The notes under the pieces: generated by a model
The model's database searches: none
What the model was told of the DNA's origin: nothing
Seen by the model: only the letters and a program-made list of their open reading frames with translations
NCBI RefSeq assembly: GCF_000250655.1
Contig: NC_016935.1
Location: 4,482,001 to 4,546,000, forward strand
From: Paenibacillus mucilaginosus 3016
GTDB taxonomy: Bacteria > Bacillota > Bacilli > Paenibacillales > NBRC-103111
Length of the DNA: 64,000 bases
Reading direction: 5' to 3'
Program-made: the position numbers and the translations under genes
Shown: positions 37,301-48,300 of the stretch, in pieces
Layout: every line of letters begins with the position of its first letter
Position numbering within the stretch: the stretch's first letter is position 1

Positions 37301-40300
37301 CCGGAGCGAAGACCGCAGCCGCTCCGCTGTCCTGAAGCAGGGAACGGATCCGCTCGTCCGGCAGTTCCGGATCGAGGTGCAGGTAAGCTCCACCGGCTTT
37401 GAGAATGGCCAGAGTGGCGGCAAAATGGCCCCGGTTTCTCTCCGTAAGCACGCCGACAACCTGTTCGGGGCCCATTCCTCTCCTGCGGAGCACAGCGGCG
37501 AGGCCGTCCGCCTGCCGGTTCAGCTCGCCGTACGTTACCGGGCCATCCGGCAGCTGCAGCGCCGCGCGCTCCGGCTGCCGCTCCGCCTGCTCTTCGAAGA
37601 GCGCATGGATCGTCCGGCCGGCTGGATAGACGGAGGCCTCCGGGTTGAATGCCTTCAGCACCTGCCGCTCCTCCGCTTCGTCCAGCAGATAAAGCTCTCC
37701 CAGCTCGATCTCCGGGAAAAGACTTACCTGCTGCAGGATGCGAAGCAAATGGACAGCCGCACGTTCGGCGGTGGTCCGTTCGAACAGCCGGGTCGCATAC
37801 TGAAGCGTAAAGACCAGCTCCTGCCCCGTATCCAGGGCTTCCAGCGTCCAGTCAAATTTGGCCGAAGACGGCTGCCACGGGAGGGAGCGGATCACGAGGT
37901 CGCCCGACAGGCGGGTGCTCGCACTCGTGTTCTGGTGAAGGAAAACGACATCGAACAGCGGATTGCGGCTCAGGTCCCGCTCCGGCTGCAGGCGGTCCAC
38001 CAGCGTCTCGAAGGGATACCCGCTGTGGGCCTCCGAGTCCAGCACCTCCTGCTTGACCTCCTGGAGATAGGAGCGGAAGGTCTTGTCCGCCTGCGGTTTC
38101 GTGCGCAGAGACAGCATGTTGACGAACATGCCGATTACCCCCTGCAGCTGCGGATGAGGCCGGGCCGCCGCAGGCGACCCGACAACGAGCTCCTCCTGCC
38201 CGGTATACTTGTGCAGCAGGAGCTTGAAGCCCGCGAGCAGCACCATGTACATCGTCGTTCCGGAGGAGCCTGCGAGCCGGGTGAGCCGTTGGTACAGCTC
38301 GGGGGCGGCCCTGAATTCGACGGCGTCTCCTTCGAAGCTGAGCTGGGGAGGCCGGGTCCGGTCCGTGCCCAGATTCAGTGCCGGCACGCCGTCCGCGAAT
38401 TTCTCCAGCCAGTAGGCTTCGAGCTCCCGGTAGGCTTCCCCCTCCATCTGCCCGCTCTGCCATACGGCGTAATCCTTATACTGCGCAGACAGGTCCGGAA
38501 GCGGGCTTCCCGCGTAGAGCGAAGCCAGCTCGGCGCGGAGCACTTCCAGCGACATGCCGTCGCTGATGATGTGATGCATATCGGTCAGCACCACATGCAG
38601 GCGGTCCGTGATCCGCACCAGACCGACCCGCAGCAGGGGAGCCCGGCCCAGATCGAAGGGCCGGATGAAGCGTTCCGCCAGCTCTTTCGCCTCTTCCAGA
38701 TCCCCTGCCGTGTAAGTCTCGATCTCGACTTCGGCGGTGGCGTGGACCCGCTGTACCGGCTTCCCTTCCACGATGCCGAAGGAAGTCCGCAGGGATTCAT
38801 GCCGTCCGGCCAGCTCTTCCAAGGCCGAGCGGAACCGGTGCATATCCAGCGCGCCCTCGGCCAGGAAGTAAGCGGGCATATGATAGACCGGGGCTCCCGG
38901 GTCCAGTTCGTTCATAAAGTAGATCCGACGCTGCGCCGAAGACATCGGATAACTGCCCGGTCCGCCCGCAGAGAGAATCGGCTCGAGCGTTCTCTTCTGC
39001 TGCAGCTCCACATGCCGGGCCAGATCCCGAAGCACGGGGAAGCGGAAAATATCCCGCAGCGGGAGATGCACATCCAGGCCGGCCTGCAGCGAATGGATGA
39101 GCCGCGCCGCCTTCAGGGAGGTCCCCCCCAGTTCAAAGAACGAGTCCCCGGCGCCGATCCGCCCGCGTCCCAGCACCTCGGACCAAAGCTGAGCCAATCG
39201 CAGCTCCGCAGGGGTCTGGGGAGGCAGATGGCCGGCCAGCTCCTCTTCCGGAGGCTCCGGCAGGGCCTTGCGGTTGATTTTGCCGCTCGGCGTCAAGGGC
39301 AGGCTCGGCAGCTGAACGAACCGGGACGGCACCTTGTAGGCGGGCAGCAGCCCTGCCAGATGCAGCCGCAGCTCTGCAGGGTCCAGCTCCAGCGATCCGG
39401 TCACATAGGCACAGAGATAGAGGTCCCCCTGCCGATCGGTCCGGCAGACCACGGCCGCCTGCTCGACCGGCGGGTAAGCGTTCAGCGCCGCTTCCACCTC
39501 GCCGGGCTCAATCCGGTAGCCGCTGATTTTGACCTGCTCGTCCAGCCGCCCCAAATACTGGAGCGTTCCGTTAGCGGTGCGCTTGACCCGGTCCCCGGTG
39601 CGGTACATCCGCTCGCCCGGGAACCACGGGTCGTACACGAAGCGCTCCGCCGTACGTGCGGGGTCATGAAGGTATCCGCGGGCGACGCCGGGGCCTCCGA
39701 GAACCAGCTCACCGGGAATGCCGTCCGGAAGCAGCCGGCCTTCCGGGCTGAGGACATAGGCGCGGGTGCGGCCCAAGGGCCTTCCGATATAGGGGTGATC
39801 TTCCCCGGTGACGTCGTGCCAGGTGGACCACACGGTGGTCTCCGACGGTCCGTACACGTTGAGAAGCCGCGCGTCCAGCGTTCGCTGAAGCTCGTGCAGC
39901 AGCCCCTCCGGGAAGGCCTCCCCTCCCACCATGAGCAGCTTCAGCCCGCCAAGCGAGCGGAACCCGCCGGACACCTGCTCCAGCATCCGGAGACGGGACG
40001 GCGTCGTCTGCAGCACGTCCGCCCCGTGATCGGCGATGAGGCGAGCCCAATGCTCCGGGTTATCCTGTTCTTCGCCGCTCGCCAGCAGCACGGTCATCCC
40101 GCAGGCCAGCGCAGCCAGGGATTCCGTCACGAAGATATCGAAGGATACGGTCGTGAGGGAGAGAATACGGCGGCAGGTGTCAAAAGAGAAATCCGCGCAC
40201 AAGGCGTCGATGTAGTGGACGACCGCTCCGTGCTCGATCATGACTCCTTTCGGCATCCCGGTTGATCCGGAGGTGTAGATCACATAGGCCAGATCCCCGC

Positions 40301-43300
40301 TTCCCGAAAGTACAGGGAGATTCGTGCCGTCAAGCTCCGCCGACTGGGCTTCCAGCTCGGATACCCGAAGGACGCTGCCGGCAAAGCCGGGGACGTCCGC
40401 GCTTTCCGTACCGCTTTCGCTTCGGGGCTGCTGAACGGCGGCGTCCATCAGCAGCAGCGACGCTCCGCTGTGGCCCAGCATCCGACGCACGGCCTCGTCC
40501 GGATATGCCGGGTCAATCGGCAGATAGGCGGCTCCCGATTTCAGTACGGCAAGCAGGGCGGCAAGCAGCCCGGCGGAACGTTCCATCCGGACAGCCACCA
40601 GGCTGCCCCGGCCAACCCCCCGCATGGCCAGCACCCTGGCCCACCGGTTCGCCTGCCGGTTCAGATCGGCATAAGTCACCGGACTTCCCCGGAAGATCAC
40701 CGCTTCTTTTGCGCCCAGGAGCTCCGCCTGCCCTTCGAACCGGGCATGCACGGGGTCTTCGGACAGCGGCAGATCCTGCCGGCCCAGTGAAGCGGAGAGC
40801 AGCCTTTCCTTTTCCAGCGGTCCGGCGAGCTCCAAGGCCCCGATCGCTGCCTGCGGATCAGAGAGTGCCTGACGGAGCAGGTGAATATAATGGGAAAGCA
40901 TGCGCTCGGCCGTCTCCCTGTGGAACAAGGCGGTATTGTACTGCAGGGTGAGCCGCAGTTGTCCCTCTTCGGTCTCCACGGCTTCCAGGATCAGCTCGAG
41001 CGGAGCCGTCCGGTTCTCGAGCGGGTAAGGACGGACCGCAACCCCGTCCAGCTCCAGGTACGGTTTCGGGGCGTTCTGCATGATGATCATGGCGTCGTAC
41101 AGCGGATTTCGGCCCAGCTCGCGCGGAATCTCCAGCTTCTCCAGCAGCCTCTCCAGCGGATACGCTCCATGCTCAAAGGCGGCCAAGGCGAAGCTCTTCA
41201 CTTCGTCCAGGTAGTCCGAGAACGTGCGGGATGGCTCGGGGCGGCCCCGCATGGCCAGCGTGTTCATGAACAGGCCGATGAGATGCTGCACCTCGTCATG
41301 ACTGCGTCCCGCAACCGGAGTGCCGACCACGATATCTTCCTGTCCGGTATATTTGGCCAGCAGGATTTGGTACACGGCAAGCAGCACCATAAAGGTGGTG
41401 GTCCCGGTTTGCCGTTCGGTTTCCCTCAGAAGTCGGTGCAGTTCGGGATCGAGCAGCACAGGCAGCCGCTCCCCTTCGAACGTCTGCACCAGGGTGCGCG
41501 GCCGGTCGGCCGGCAGCTCCCGGGAGGGAAGCTCCCCGCTCATGCTCCCCAGCCAGAACGCTTCCGCCTGCCGGTCTTCCTCCAGGCCCTCGCGGCCATG
41601 GAGCCAGACGGCATAGTCCTTATACTGCACCGGCAGCGGAGCCAGGGATTCCCCGCGGTACAGGGCGGAGAGCTCGGAGAGCATCACCTGCAGGGACACC
41701 GCATCCGAGATCAGATGATGGACATCGAGCAGCAGGATCTGCCGCTGCTCCGGCAGCCGTACGAGAGCGGCACGGAGCAGCGGAGCCCGGCCGGGATCGA
41801 ACGGCCGGACGAACGCTTGCAGCACCCCGGGCATCCGTTCTTCTTCCGCCGTATACCGTTCCACCTCGAGAGACACATCCGGGTGTATGGTTTGACAGAG
41901 CTCTCCGTCCTGAACCCTGAAGGAGGTTCGCAGCGCTTCATGCCGCTGCATCAACCGGCCCAAGGCCAGCTTCAGCCGTTCCGGTTCCAGGGCTCCGCGG
42001 AGCTCCACCGCTCCCGTGATGTGGTAATGCGTGCCCTCGGTCTCGAGCCGGTTCAACAGATACATCCGCCGCTGAGCCGGGGTGAGCGGATAATGCTCCG
42101 CCGCCGGGGCCGCAGGGATGGACATGGAGCGGGCAGGCTCCCCTGCCGTCTCCGGAGCGAGTGCCTCAGCCCGCAGAACCGCTGCCAGCTCCTCGATCGT
42201 CGGTCCAGCGAAGAGCTGCTTCAGCGTCACGGTGCGGCCGAGCCTGCGCAACAGCTTGGCGGTCAGGGCTGCCGCCTTGAGCGAATGACCGCCAAGCTCG
42301 AAGAACGAATCCCGGATGCCCGCTTCCTCTACCCCCAGAACCTCCTGCCAGATCGCGGCCAGCGAGGCTTCAAGTTCGTCACGCGGAGGAACGTAAGCTT
42401 CCCGTGATCTTGCGCTTACCGGAGCGGGGAGGGCCCGGCGGTCCAGCTTGCCGGTTGCGGTTCTGGGCATGGAGGCAAGGGGAATGAAGTACGCCGGAAC
42501 CATGTAATCCGGGAGCCTGTCCAGGAGAAACCGGCGGAGTCCCGAGGTCCCGCCGCCTTCACGGAGTACGACATAGGCGCAGAGGGCGTCTCCCCCCTCT
42601 TCCGCTGCCGGCAGAACGATGGCCTCTGCCACGTCCGGATGGGACAGCAGCGCATGCTCGATCTCTCCGGTTTCAATCCGGTGGCCGCGGATCTTGACCT
42701 GCTGGTCCAGCCGGCCGAGATATTCAAGCTCCCCTCCCGGCAGCAGACGAACCCGGTCACCGGTCCGGTACAGCCTCTCTCCCGGAGCGAACGGGTCCGC
42801 AAGATATCGCTCCCGCGTGAGATCCTCCCGTCCGGCATAGCCCCGGGTCACGCCGGCGCCGCCCACATACAGCTCGCCGGCGGCTCCGGCCGGAACCAGG
42901 CGCCCCTGTTCATCGAGCACCCGGCAGCGGAGAGCCGGCAGCGGCTTTCCGATCAGGCTCCGTCCGGCCGACAGGTCGTGCCCGCCGATTTCCTTCAGGG
43001 TGACATGCACGGTGGTTTCCGTGATGCCGTACATATTGATCAGCCGCGTTTCCGGGTAGGCTTCCACCCAGGGAAGCAGGATCCGCGGCTGCAGGGCTTC
43101 TCCGCCAAAAATGACATATCTCAGGCGCAGCCGGGGGTGCCGGGCTTGGTCGTTGATCTCCTGAATCAAGGCGGCGAACGCCGTCGGAGTCTGGTTCAGC
43201 ACGGTAACCTCATGCCGTTCCAGAAGTTCGAGGAAATGAGCGGGATGCTGGGCTGTCTGCTTGGGCACGACAACGCACCGCCCTCCCGACAGAAGCGCAC

Positions 43301-45293
43301 CGAAGATCTCCCATACGGAGAAGTCGAATGTATACGCGTGGAAGACGGTCCAGACGTCCTCCGGTCCGAAGGCCAGCGGCAGTCCCTTCTGCTTCAGGAG
43401 CTGGACGACCTGCCGGTGTTCCACCATAACGCCCTTGGGCGTGCCGGTCGTCCCCGAGGTATACAGTACATAGGCCAGTTGCGCCGGACCTTGCGAAGCG
43501 GGCGGGTTCTCCCGGGAGCATGCGGACAGGGCAGGGTCGTCTACGAAGAGGACAGCCGCGTCCCCAACAGCGAATGACGGGCTGCGGTCGGTCAGCAGCA
43601 CCGCCGCCCCGCTGTCCCGGAGCATCAGCGCTGCGCGCTCCTCAGGGTGCGCCGGATCTACGGGCACGTAGGCTCCGCCGGCTTTGAGTACGCCGAGCAT
43701 GGCGGCGATCATGAGGGCGGAGCGCTCCAGCAGCAGCGCCACGCGGACCTCGGGACCCACCCCGAGCTCCTTCAGCCTCCAGGAGATCCGGTTGGCGAGC
43801 ACATTGAGCTCGCTGTAGCTGATCTGCCGGCCGCTGAAGACCACGGCCGTATGCTCCGGATGCTGCCGGACCTGATCCTCGAACAAAGAAGTCAGGGTGG
43901 CTTCCTCAGGATAGTCCGAGCCGTCCCCCATCTCGGAGAGGTGGAGCAGTTCCTGCTCTTCCTGATGGGAGAGCAGGGTCATCTGCGATATGTGCTGCTG
44001 CGGTCCCCGCTGCGCCGCCTGCCGCGCCAGTTCGGACAGATGCCGCCCGATGCCCTCGATCACAGAGGATTCGAAGACGCTGGCGTTATATGTAATCTGG
44101 AACCGGAGTTCCTCCTCCGGCACAATATTGAGGTGAAGCGGGTACCCCGTTTGCTCCACCATGCTCATGCCTTCTACCCGCAGTCCGCTGTCTTTCCATA
44201 CATCGTTTTCCGGCACGGGCATATTCTCAAAAGCGATAACATGATCGAACAATCCCTGCTTCAGCTCGGACATGGCCAGAATCTCATAGAGCGGGTAAGT
44301 CTCGTATGGCTTGGCGTCCCAAGTGCCCCGGCTCACCGACGCTGCCATCTCCCCTAGCGTCTGCTCCAGGTCGCGGATGCGCACCGGCACCGTATTGATG
44401 AACAGCCCTACGGCCCGTTCCAGACCCGGCAGCTCGGCCGGCCGGCCATGAACGACCGTGCCGAAAACCACATCCTTCGTGCCGCTGTAACGCTGCAGAA
44501 GGATACCCCATAAGGTTTGTACCAGGGCGTGAAGGGTGGCGGAAGCACTCAAGGCCAGCTCCTGCAGCGCTTGCGTCAGCTCGCGGCTGAAGGCGAACTC
44601 AAATACCCGCTTGTCATAGCCCTCACGGACGGAAGGCGTCCTTCCGTGATTCGGCCACTCGGCGGCGGTATCATATCCTTCCAGCAGCTTGGCCCAATAC
44701 GCCCCGGCCTGCTCCCGGTCCTGATTCTCCAGCCAGTGCACATACCGGCTGAACGGCTGGGCGGGGGGCAGCTCCACGGAACGGCCATCGCATAATCCCG
44801 TGTAGAGCGCGAGGAATTCCTGAAGCATGATCCCGAGGGACCAGCCGTCGAGAATAATGTGGTGAAAAGTAAACAAGAGCTCAAAGGACATCTGCCCCGT
44901 CTTCAGAACGGCCAGACGCAGCGGAACGTCCCGGTCCAGCCGAAACCCGAGTGATAAATCCCGTTCCTTGAATTCCGCTGCCCGGTCTTCCAGCTCCTCC
45001 GGAGACAGATCGCTCCAGTCTTCCGTATGAAGCCGGACGCTGCGCTCCTTCAGCACGATCCCCACCGGCTTGTCCGATGGGGAAATTTTGTACACCGTAC
45101 GGAAAATGTCATGCCGCGCCATGAGCCGCCGGAACGCTTCCTCCGCATGAGGCGGTTCCAGCGGCCCGGTCAGCTTCACCGTCAGCTGCTCCACGTAAGT
45201 CCGCTCCGATCCCTCCCGGAGACTGTCGTAGAGCATGCCTTCCTGCATCGGTGTTAGGCCGATGATATCCTGCACTTGCAGTTTAGTCGCCAT
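34386..45293 (-). CDS. Three-module NRPS, C-A-T-C-A-T-C-A-T-E (3635 aa)
   Basis: Middle synthetase of the central lipopeptide line. Approximate residues: C1 8-455 (DCL, matching the E domain that ends the previous protein), A1 471-955, T1 near 1002 (GGHSL), C2 1068-1502 (LCL; His motif HHLISDA, Gly replaced by Ala), A2 1513-2012, T2 near 2058 (GGTSL), C3 2115-2545 (LCL), A3 2558-3065, T3 near 3115 (GGDSI), E 3165-3618 (EGHGRE present). Pocket codes: A1 DFWNIGMVHK, the classical Thr code; A2 DITQMGVVWK, closest to Gly codes of the DILQLGxxWK type, tentative; A3 DAFWFGGTFK, one change from Val. It therefore adds Thr, Gly (tentative) and D-Val. The basic N-terminus (MATKLQVQDI) and acidic C-terminal helix look like communication-mediating docking segments. 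GTGGAG precedes the start. Confidence 0.96.
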   Translation of the reverse strand: MATKLQVQDIIGLTPMQEGMLYDSLREGSERTYVEQLTVKLTGPLEPPHAEEAFRRLMARHDIFRTVYKISPSDKPVGIVLKERSVRLHTEDWSDLSPEELEDRAAEFKERDLSLGFRLDRDVPLRLAVLKTGQMSFELLFTFHHIILDGWSLGIMLQEFLALYTGLCDGRSVELPPAQPFSRYVHWLENQDREQAGAYWAKLLEGYDTAAEWPNHGRTPSVREGYDKRVFEFAFSRELTQALQELALSASATLHALVQTLWGILLQRYSGTKDVVFGTVVHGRPAELPGLERAVGLFINTVPVRIRDLEQTLGEMAASVSRGTWDAKPYETYPLYEILAMSELKQGLFDHVIAFENMPVPENDVWKDSGLRVEGMSMVEQTGYPLHLNIVPEEELRFQITYNASVFESSVIEGIGRHLSELARQAAQRGPQQHISQMTLLSHQEEQELLHLSEMGDGSDYPEEATLTSLFEDQVRQHPEHTAVVFSGRQISYSELNVLANRISWRLKELGVGPEVRVALLLERSALMIAAMLGVLKAGGAYVPVDPAHPEERAALMLRDSGAAVLLTDRSPSFAVGDAAVLFVDDPALSACSRENPPASQGPAQLAYVLYTSGTTGTPKGVMVEHRQVVQLLKQKGLPLAFGPEDVWTVFHAYTFDFSVWEIFGALLSGGRCVVVPKQTAQHPAHFLELLERHEVTVLNQTPTAFAALIQEINDQARHPRLRLRYVIFGGEALQPRILLPWVEAYPETRLINMYGITETTVHVTLKEIGGHDLSAGRSLIGKPLPALRCRVLDEQGRLVPAGAAGELYVGGAGVTRGYAGREDLTRERYLADPFAPGERLYRTGDRVRLLPGGELEYLGRLDQQVKIRGHRIETGEIEHALLSHPDVAEAIVLPAAEEGGDALCAYVVLREGGGTSGLRRFLLDRLPDYMVPAYFIPLASMPRTATGKLDRRALPAPVSARSREAYVPPRDELEASLAAIWQEVLGVEEAGIRDSFFELGGHSLKAAALTAKLLRRLGRTVTLKQLFAGPTIEELAAVLRAEALAPETAGEPARSMSIPAAPAAEHYPLTPAQRRMYLLNRLETEGTHYHITGAVELRGALEPERLKLALGRLMQRHEALRTSFRVQDGELCQTIHPDVSLEVERYTAEEERMPGVLQAFVRPFDPGRAPLLRAALVRLPEQRQILLLDVHHLISDAVSLQVMLSELSALYRGESLAPLPVQYKDYAVWLHGREGLEEDRQAEAFWLGSMSGELPSRELPADRPRTLVQTFEGERLPVLLDPELHRLLRETERQTGTTTFMVLLAVYQILLAKYTGQEDIVVGTPVAGRSHDEVQHLIGLFMNTLAMRGRPEPSRTFSDYLDEVKSFALAAFEHGAYPLERLLEKLEIPRELGRNPLYDAMIIMQNAPKPYLELDGVAVRPYPLENRTAPLELILEAVETEEGQLRLTLQYNTALFHRETAERMLSHYIHLLRQALSDPQAAIGALELAGPLEKERLLSASLGRQDLPLSEDPVHARFEGQAELLGAKEAVIFRGSPVTYADLNRQANRWARVLAMRGVGRGSLVAVRMERSAGLLAALLAVLKSGAAYLPIDPAYPDEAVRRMLGHSGASLLLMDAAVQQPRSESGTESADVPGFAGSVLRVSELEAQSAELDGTNLPVLSGSGDLAYVIYTSGSTGMPKGVMIEHGAVVHYIDALCADFSFDTCRRILSLTTVSFDIFVTESLAALACGMTVLLASGEEQDNPEHWARLIADHGADVLQTTPSRLRMLEQVSGGFRSLGGLKLLMVGGEAFPEGLLHELQRTLDARLLNVYGPSETTVWSTWHDVTGEDHPYIGRPLGRTRAYVLSPEGRLLPDGIPGELVLGGPGVARGYLHDPARTAERFVYDPWFPGERMYRTGDRVKRTANGTLQYLGRLDEQVKISGYRIEPGEVEAALNAYPPVEQAAVVCRTDRQGDLYLCAYVTGSLELDPAELRLHLAGLLPAYKVPSRFVQLPSLPLTPSGKINRKALPEPPEEELAGHLPPQTPAELRLAQLWSEVLGRGRIGAGDSFFELGGTSLKAARLIHSLQAGLDVHLPLRDIFRFPVLRDLARHVELQQKRTLEPILSAGGPGSYPMSSAQRRIYFMNELDPGAPVYHMPAYFLAEGALDMHRFRSALEELAGRHESLRTSFGIVEGKPVQRVHATAEVEIETYTAGDLEEAKELAERFIRPFDLGRAPLLRVGLVRITDRLHVVLTDMHHIISDGMSLEVLRAELASLYAGSPLPDLSAQYKDYAVWQSGQMEGEAYRELEAYWLEKFADGVPALNLGTDRTRPPQLSFEGDAVEFRAAPELYQRLTRLAGSSGTTMYMVLLAGFKLLLHKYTGQEELVVGSPAAARPHPQLQGVIGMFVNMLSLRTKPQADKTFRSYLQEVKQEVLDSEAHSGYPFETLVDRLQPERDLSRNPLFDVVFLHQNTSASTRLSGDLVIRSLPWQPSSAKFDWTLEALDTGQELVFTLQYATRLFERTTAERAAVHLLRILQQVSLFPEIELGELYLLDEAEERQVLKAFNPEASVYPAGRTIHALFEEQAERQPERAALQLPDGPVTYGELNRQADGLAAVLRRRGMGPEQVVGVLTERNRGHFAATLAILKAGGAYLHLDPELPDERIRSLLQDSGAAAVFAPEAFRSRVGPGIPVIDPEAEALSEPLHEGVRTTGEEPAGSPRSLAYVMYTSGSTGKPKGVMVEHRSVLRLLFGTNYVEFREDDRLLLTGGIGFDATTFEIWGALLHGLTLHLCPKEILLDAERLKEEIEKQGITMMWLTSPLHDALLQMREDCFASLRWLFVGGDIVSPRQAEITLKHAPALKLVNGYGPTENTTFTTAYRIGRPSGEVIPIGRPLANSAVYILDSRLRPQPVGVSGELYAGGDGVARGYLNNEQLTAERFLPDPFAPGGRMYRTGDLAKWLPDGNIVFLGRADTQLKIRGYRIEPGEIEGKLLTHPAVRQALVTAYQEESGAAALCAYLVAGAGDPAGGPSGAPAESDALLHALKVDLAAGLPAYMVPEVLMLVDELPLTANGKVDRGRLPRPVREKEGSQAVPEAAAAGSDMEALLLRVWRDVLGRPGFGAKENFFEGGGDSIKGIQIAARLREHGLRLEIRDLFRYPAVTQLAPHIKPYKSVIPQEPVEGPVPFTPVQLWWLEQHPQLLHHFNQSMLLHSRDRLSAEPLDRALLRLAEHHDALRLRLDPDEEGILRQRNAGLHEAAVRFLVRDVREEASEAEAVLRYSEELQRSLDLHRGPLLAAGLFQASDGDHLLIAVHHLAVDGVSWRILLQDLFQGYEQAVRGEAIQLPEKTTSFRTWAEELQAYARQQKLLRQADYWARVEAADCGPLFGSSGDMGRGEPSSRTVTVTWTAEETERLHAANRTYATDINDLLLAALGRTLCGWTGKEAVLLHLEGHGREEVLPSADVTRTIGWFTSIFPVVLRSRPDGSLGGHLIDTKEMLRSIPDKGFGYGVLKYLTPAELRPQLLCGVQPDVSFNYLGEFGQEAGAGRFGPSRFEGGAPADPAMRRAHTLDIIGASSQGCLQLDWVYNAGRIPEKDVKALAERYKRELLELARHCLEKEEAVATPSDVGLGLDLSMDELDEISLLVSTKLKR

Positions 45294-45392
45294 TGCTTAC
45301 GCTCCACTTTCGTATAGTTTCGTTCGCTGCACCGGGTTCACTTCGGCCCTTCCGGGCGTCTGCATCTTCTTTCATCCTGCTTCCGCTTACGG
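45294..45392. other. 99-bp gap between two central NRPS genes
   Basis: No terminator hairpin, operator copy or convincing promoter is visible. The ribosome site GTGGAG for the downstream gene lies at its low-coordinate end. The two genes are probably cotranscribed. Confidence 0.6.
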
Positions 45393-48300
45393 TCATTCGA
45401 GCGTCAGATCGGCGGCCATCTCTTTCAGAAACTGGTCGTATTCTTCCAAGTCCCATTCGTTGTATATAAAATCACTCGGCGTGGCCTCCGCCCTGCTCAT
45501 CCCCGAGCAGTGTTCCAGCAGCCGATATACATAACGCTCCATAGAAGAGGCCAGCCGCTTCATGGCGGCTTCGCCGTATTTGCCTGCATCGTATTCCAGG
45601 AGAAGCTGCAGCTCTCCCCTCCGAATGTAGGCGTTGAGATTCCATCCGTACAGAAGGGACGATGCAGCACTGCCGGTCCGCCCTGCCGGCATCCGTGAGA
45701 TCACCGTGCCGGTGCTGCCCAGCTCCTCCCCGAATTCGCCCAGATAGTTGAAGCTGATCTCCGGCTTCAGCGTATAGCTCGAGTCCATTTTGCATGCAGC
45801 CGGGGTAAGGTACTTCAGGAGCTGCCAGCCTGTTCCTCTGCCGGGAACCCGCCGAAGCTTCTCCTTGACCGATTTGATCCTATAGCCGAGATCGCCTGCA
45901 CGGTCCGCTTCCAGCACCAGGGGGTACATGGCGGTAAACCAGCCTATCGTGCGCGAGACGTTCAGCTCCGGCAGACCTTCCCTTCCATGCCCTTCCATCT
46001 GTACCAGCAGGGACAGGAGGCCGAAGGTTTCCTCCGCAGCCAATCCCAGCGCAGTCAGGAGCATCACTTCCACATCCGCGTTATAGACCCGGTGAGCTTC
46101 GCCCGCCAGGGCGGCCGTCGTTTCCTTGGACCAGGCGGCATGGATGCTGCGGCTGCCCGATAACCCGGTGTCAGCCTCTGCAGGGATAGGGAAATGGGGG
46201 CCATTCTCGACTTCATGCCAATACGGCTTCTCCTGGAGAAGCTCCGGAGAATCGGCTATGCGCTGCAGCCCGGCGGCCCAGTCCCGGAACGGATGCGTCT
46301 TCGAAGGAAGCCGCTCCGCTGCAGCTTCCCCGCCTTGGAGGAGGGCGTCATGCAGGACCGTGAAATCGTCGAGCAGGATGCGCCAGGAGACACCGTCGAT
46401 GACCAGATGATGCACGGCGATCAGCAGGTGATCTCCTTCCTGTGTATGGAACAGGCCGAGCCGCACCAGCGGTCCCTTCTCCAGGTTCATTCCCTTCTGA
46501 ATGCGGGTGCATACCGCTTCCATCCGGCTTTCGAGGCCAAGGTTCCCGGAAGCTTCACCGTTCGATTCGGAGCTCTTCCCGCCCGGAAGGCCGTTCAATT
46601 CCGTCCAGTCTAAACGCTCCAGCGTAAAGCCCTCTTCGTCGGCCGGCCGGTGGACCGCCTGAATGTCTGACGTCCCTGCGGCGCCGCACGGGAATACAAG
46701 CCGGAGTGCGTCATGATGGCGCAGGAGCGTCGTGAACACTTCGCGGACGATCTCCTCCCGGAAGCCCTCCCGGCGGTACAGCATCATGGCCTGGTTGAAG
46801 TGCGCCTCCCGTCCCAGCTGCTCGAAGAACCACATCTGGACCGGCGTCAATGCGCTCTCTCCTGTGATCTCCTCCTGAGGAATTTCCGCCGTATCGGCCT
46901 GAAGCCGGGGACTCAGCTGCGCAATCGTCGGATACTGGAAAAAGTCACGGACTTCCAATCTCAGGCCGTGCCTGTGCAGGCGGGACATCACCTGAATCGC
47001 TTTGATGGAGTCTCCGCCCAGGGAGAAGAACGGGTCGTGGATGCTCACCTTCTCCAGCTGAAGCACCTCCTGCCAAAGCCGCACGAGCAGCTCTTCCGCA
47101 GCGCTGCGGGGTCCCTCGTACGGCGCTCCGGTCCGTACCTCCGCCGGCGGCGCAGGCAGGGCCTTCAGGTCCAGCTTCCCGTTGGCCGTCACCGGCATGG
47201 CATCGAGCCGGACGAAATGCGAAGGGATCATATACCCCGGCAGACGGCCGGCAAGGAACTCGCGGAGCTCGATCACAGGCATATCCCGGTCCGAAACAAG
47301 GTAAGCGCATAGGGTCCGCTCCCCTGCCCCATGGTCCCTGGCCGTGACGGCGGCTGCGGTGATCTCCGGATGGCTCAGCAGAGCGGCCTGGATCTCGCCG
47401 GTCTCGATCCGGTACCCGCGGATCTTCACCTGGTGGTCCGCCCGACCGAGGAACTCAAGCCAGCCTTCGGAGCGCCATCTAGCCCGGTCGCCGGTGCGGT
47501 ACATCCGCGCCCCGGGATACAGGCCGTACGGATCGGTGACGAAGCGCTCCGCGGTCAGCGCCGGGTCGCCGGCATAGCCGTCCGCGAGGCACTCCCCGCC
47601 GATGTACAGCTCGCCCGGCACACCGACCGGGCACAGCTGCCTGCGGCTGTCGAGCACGTAATAGCGGGCTCCGCGAATGGGCCTGCCGTAGGGAATGCTC
47701 GTCCACTCGGGGTCGATCTCGCCGACCTCGTGGAAGTTCGACCACACCGCAGCCTCGGTCGCCCCGCCCAGCGCGACGACCCGCGCGCCGGGAAAGACCC
47801 GGCGCACGGCCGTCGGCAGCGTGAGCGGAATCCAGTCGCCGCTGAGCAGCACGAGCCGCAGCCTGGAGGATGCCAGCGCCGCCTCCGGGAAGAACGGCTC
47901 GAGCTGCGCCAGGGCGGCGGGAGCGGAGTCCCAGAGGGTGACGGGCTCCTCCTTCAGCAGCGCAAGCAGCCGCTGCGGGCTGCGCAGATCCTGCTCGGCG
48001 ACGATGCGGACCGAGCCGCCGGCCGCCAGCAGCCCGAAGATGTCGTAGACCGACAGGTCGAAGCTCAGCGAGGTGACGAAGAGCACGCGGTCCCGCGGAC
48101 CGACGCCGAAGGTTTCGTTCACCCAGGTGATGAGATTCACGACCGGGCGGTGCGCCACGACAACCCCCTTCGGCGTGCCGGTCGAGCCGGACGTGAAGAT
48201 GGCGTAGGCCGGGTCTTCAGGCCGGGCTTCGCGGGCAGGGAGCTGCTCCGTGCCCGCGCTGCGAGCGGCCTGGGTTCCGTCCGCTCCGCCCGCGGCCGCC

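Noticed and set aside
35400..40265. A very long open frame on the plus strand, antisense to an NRPS
   Set aside because: It has no ribosome site and no recognisable domain, and its frame follows from the high GC third positions of the minus-strand gene. Similar antisense frames occur across all synthetase genes here.
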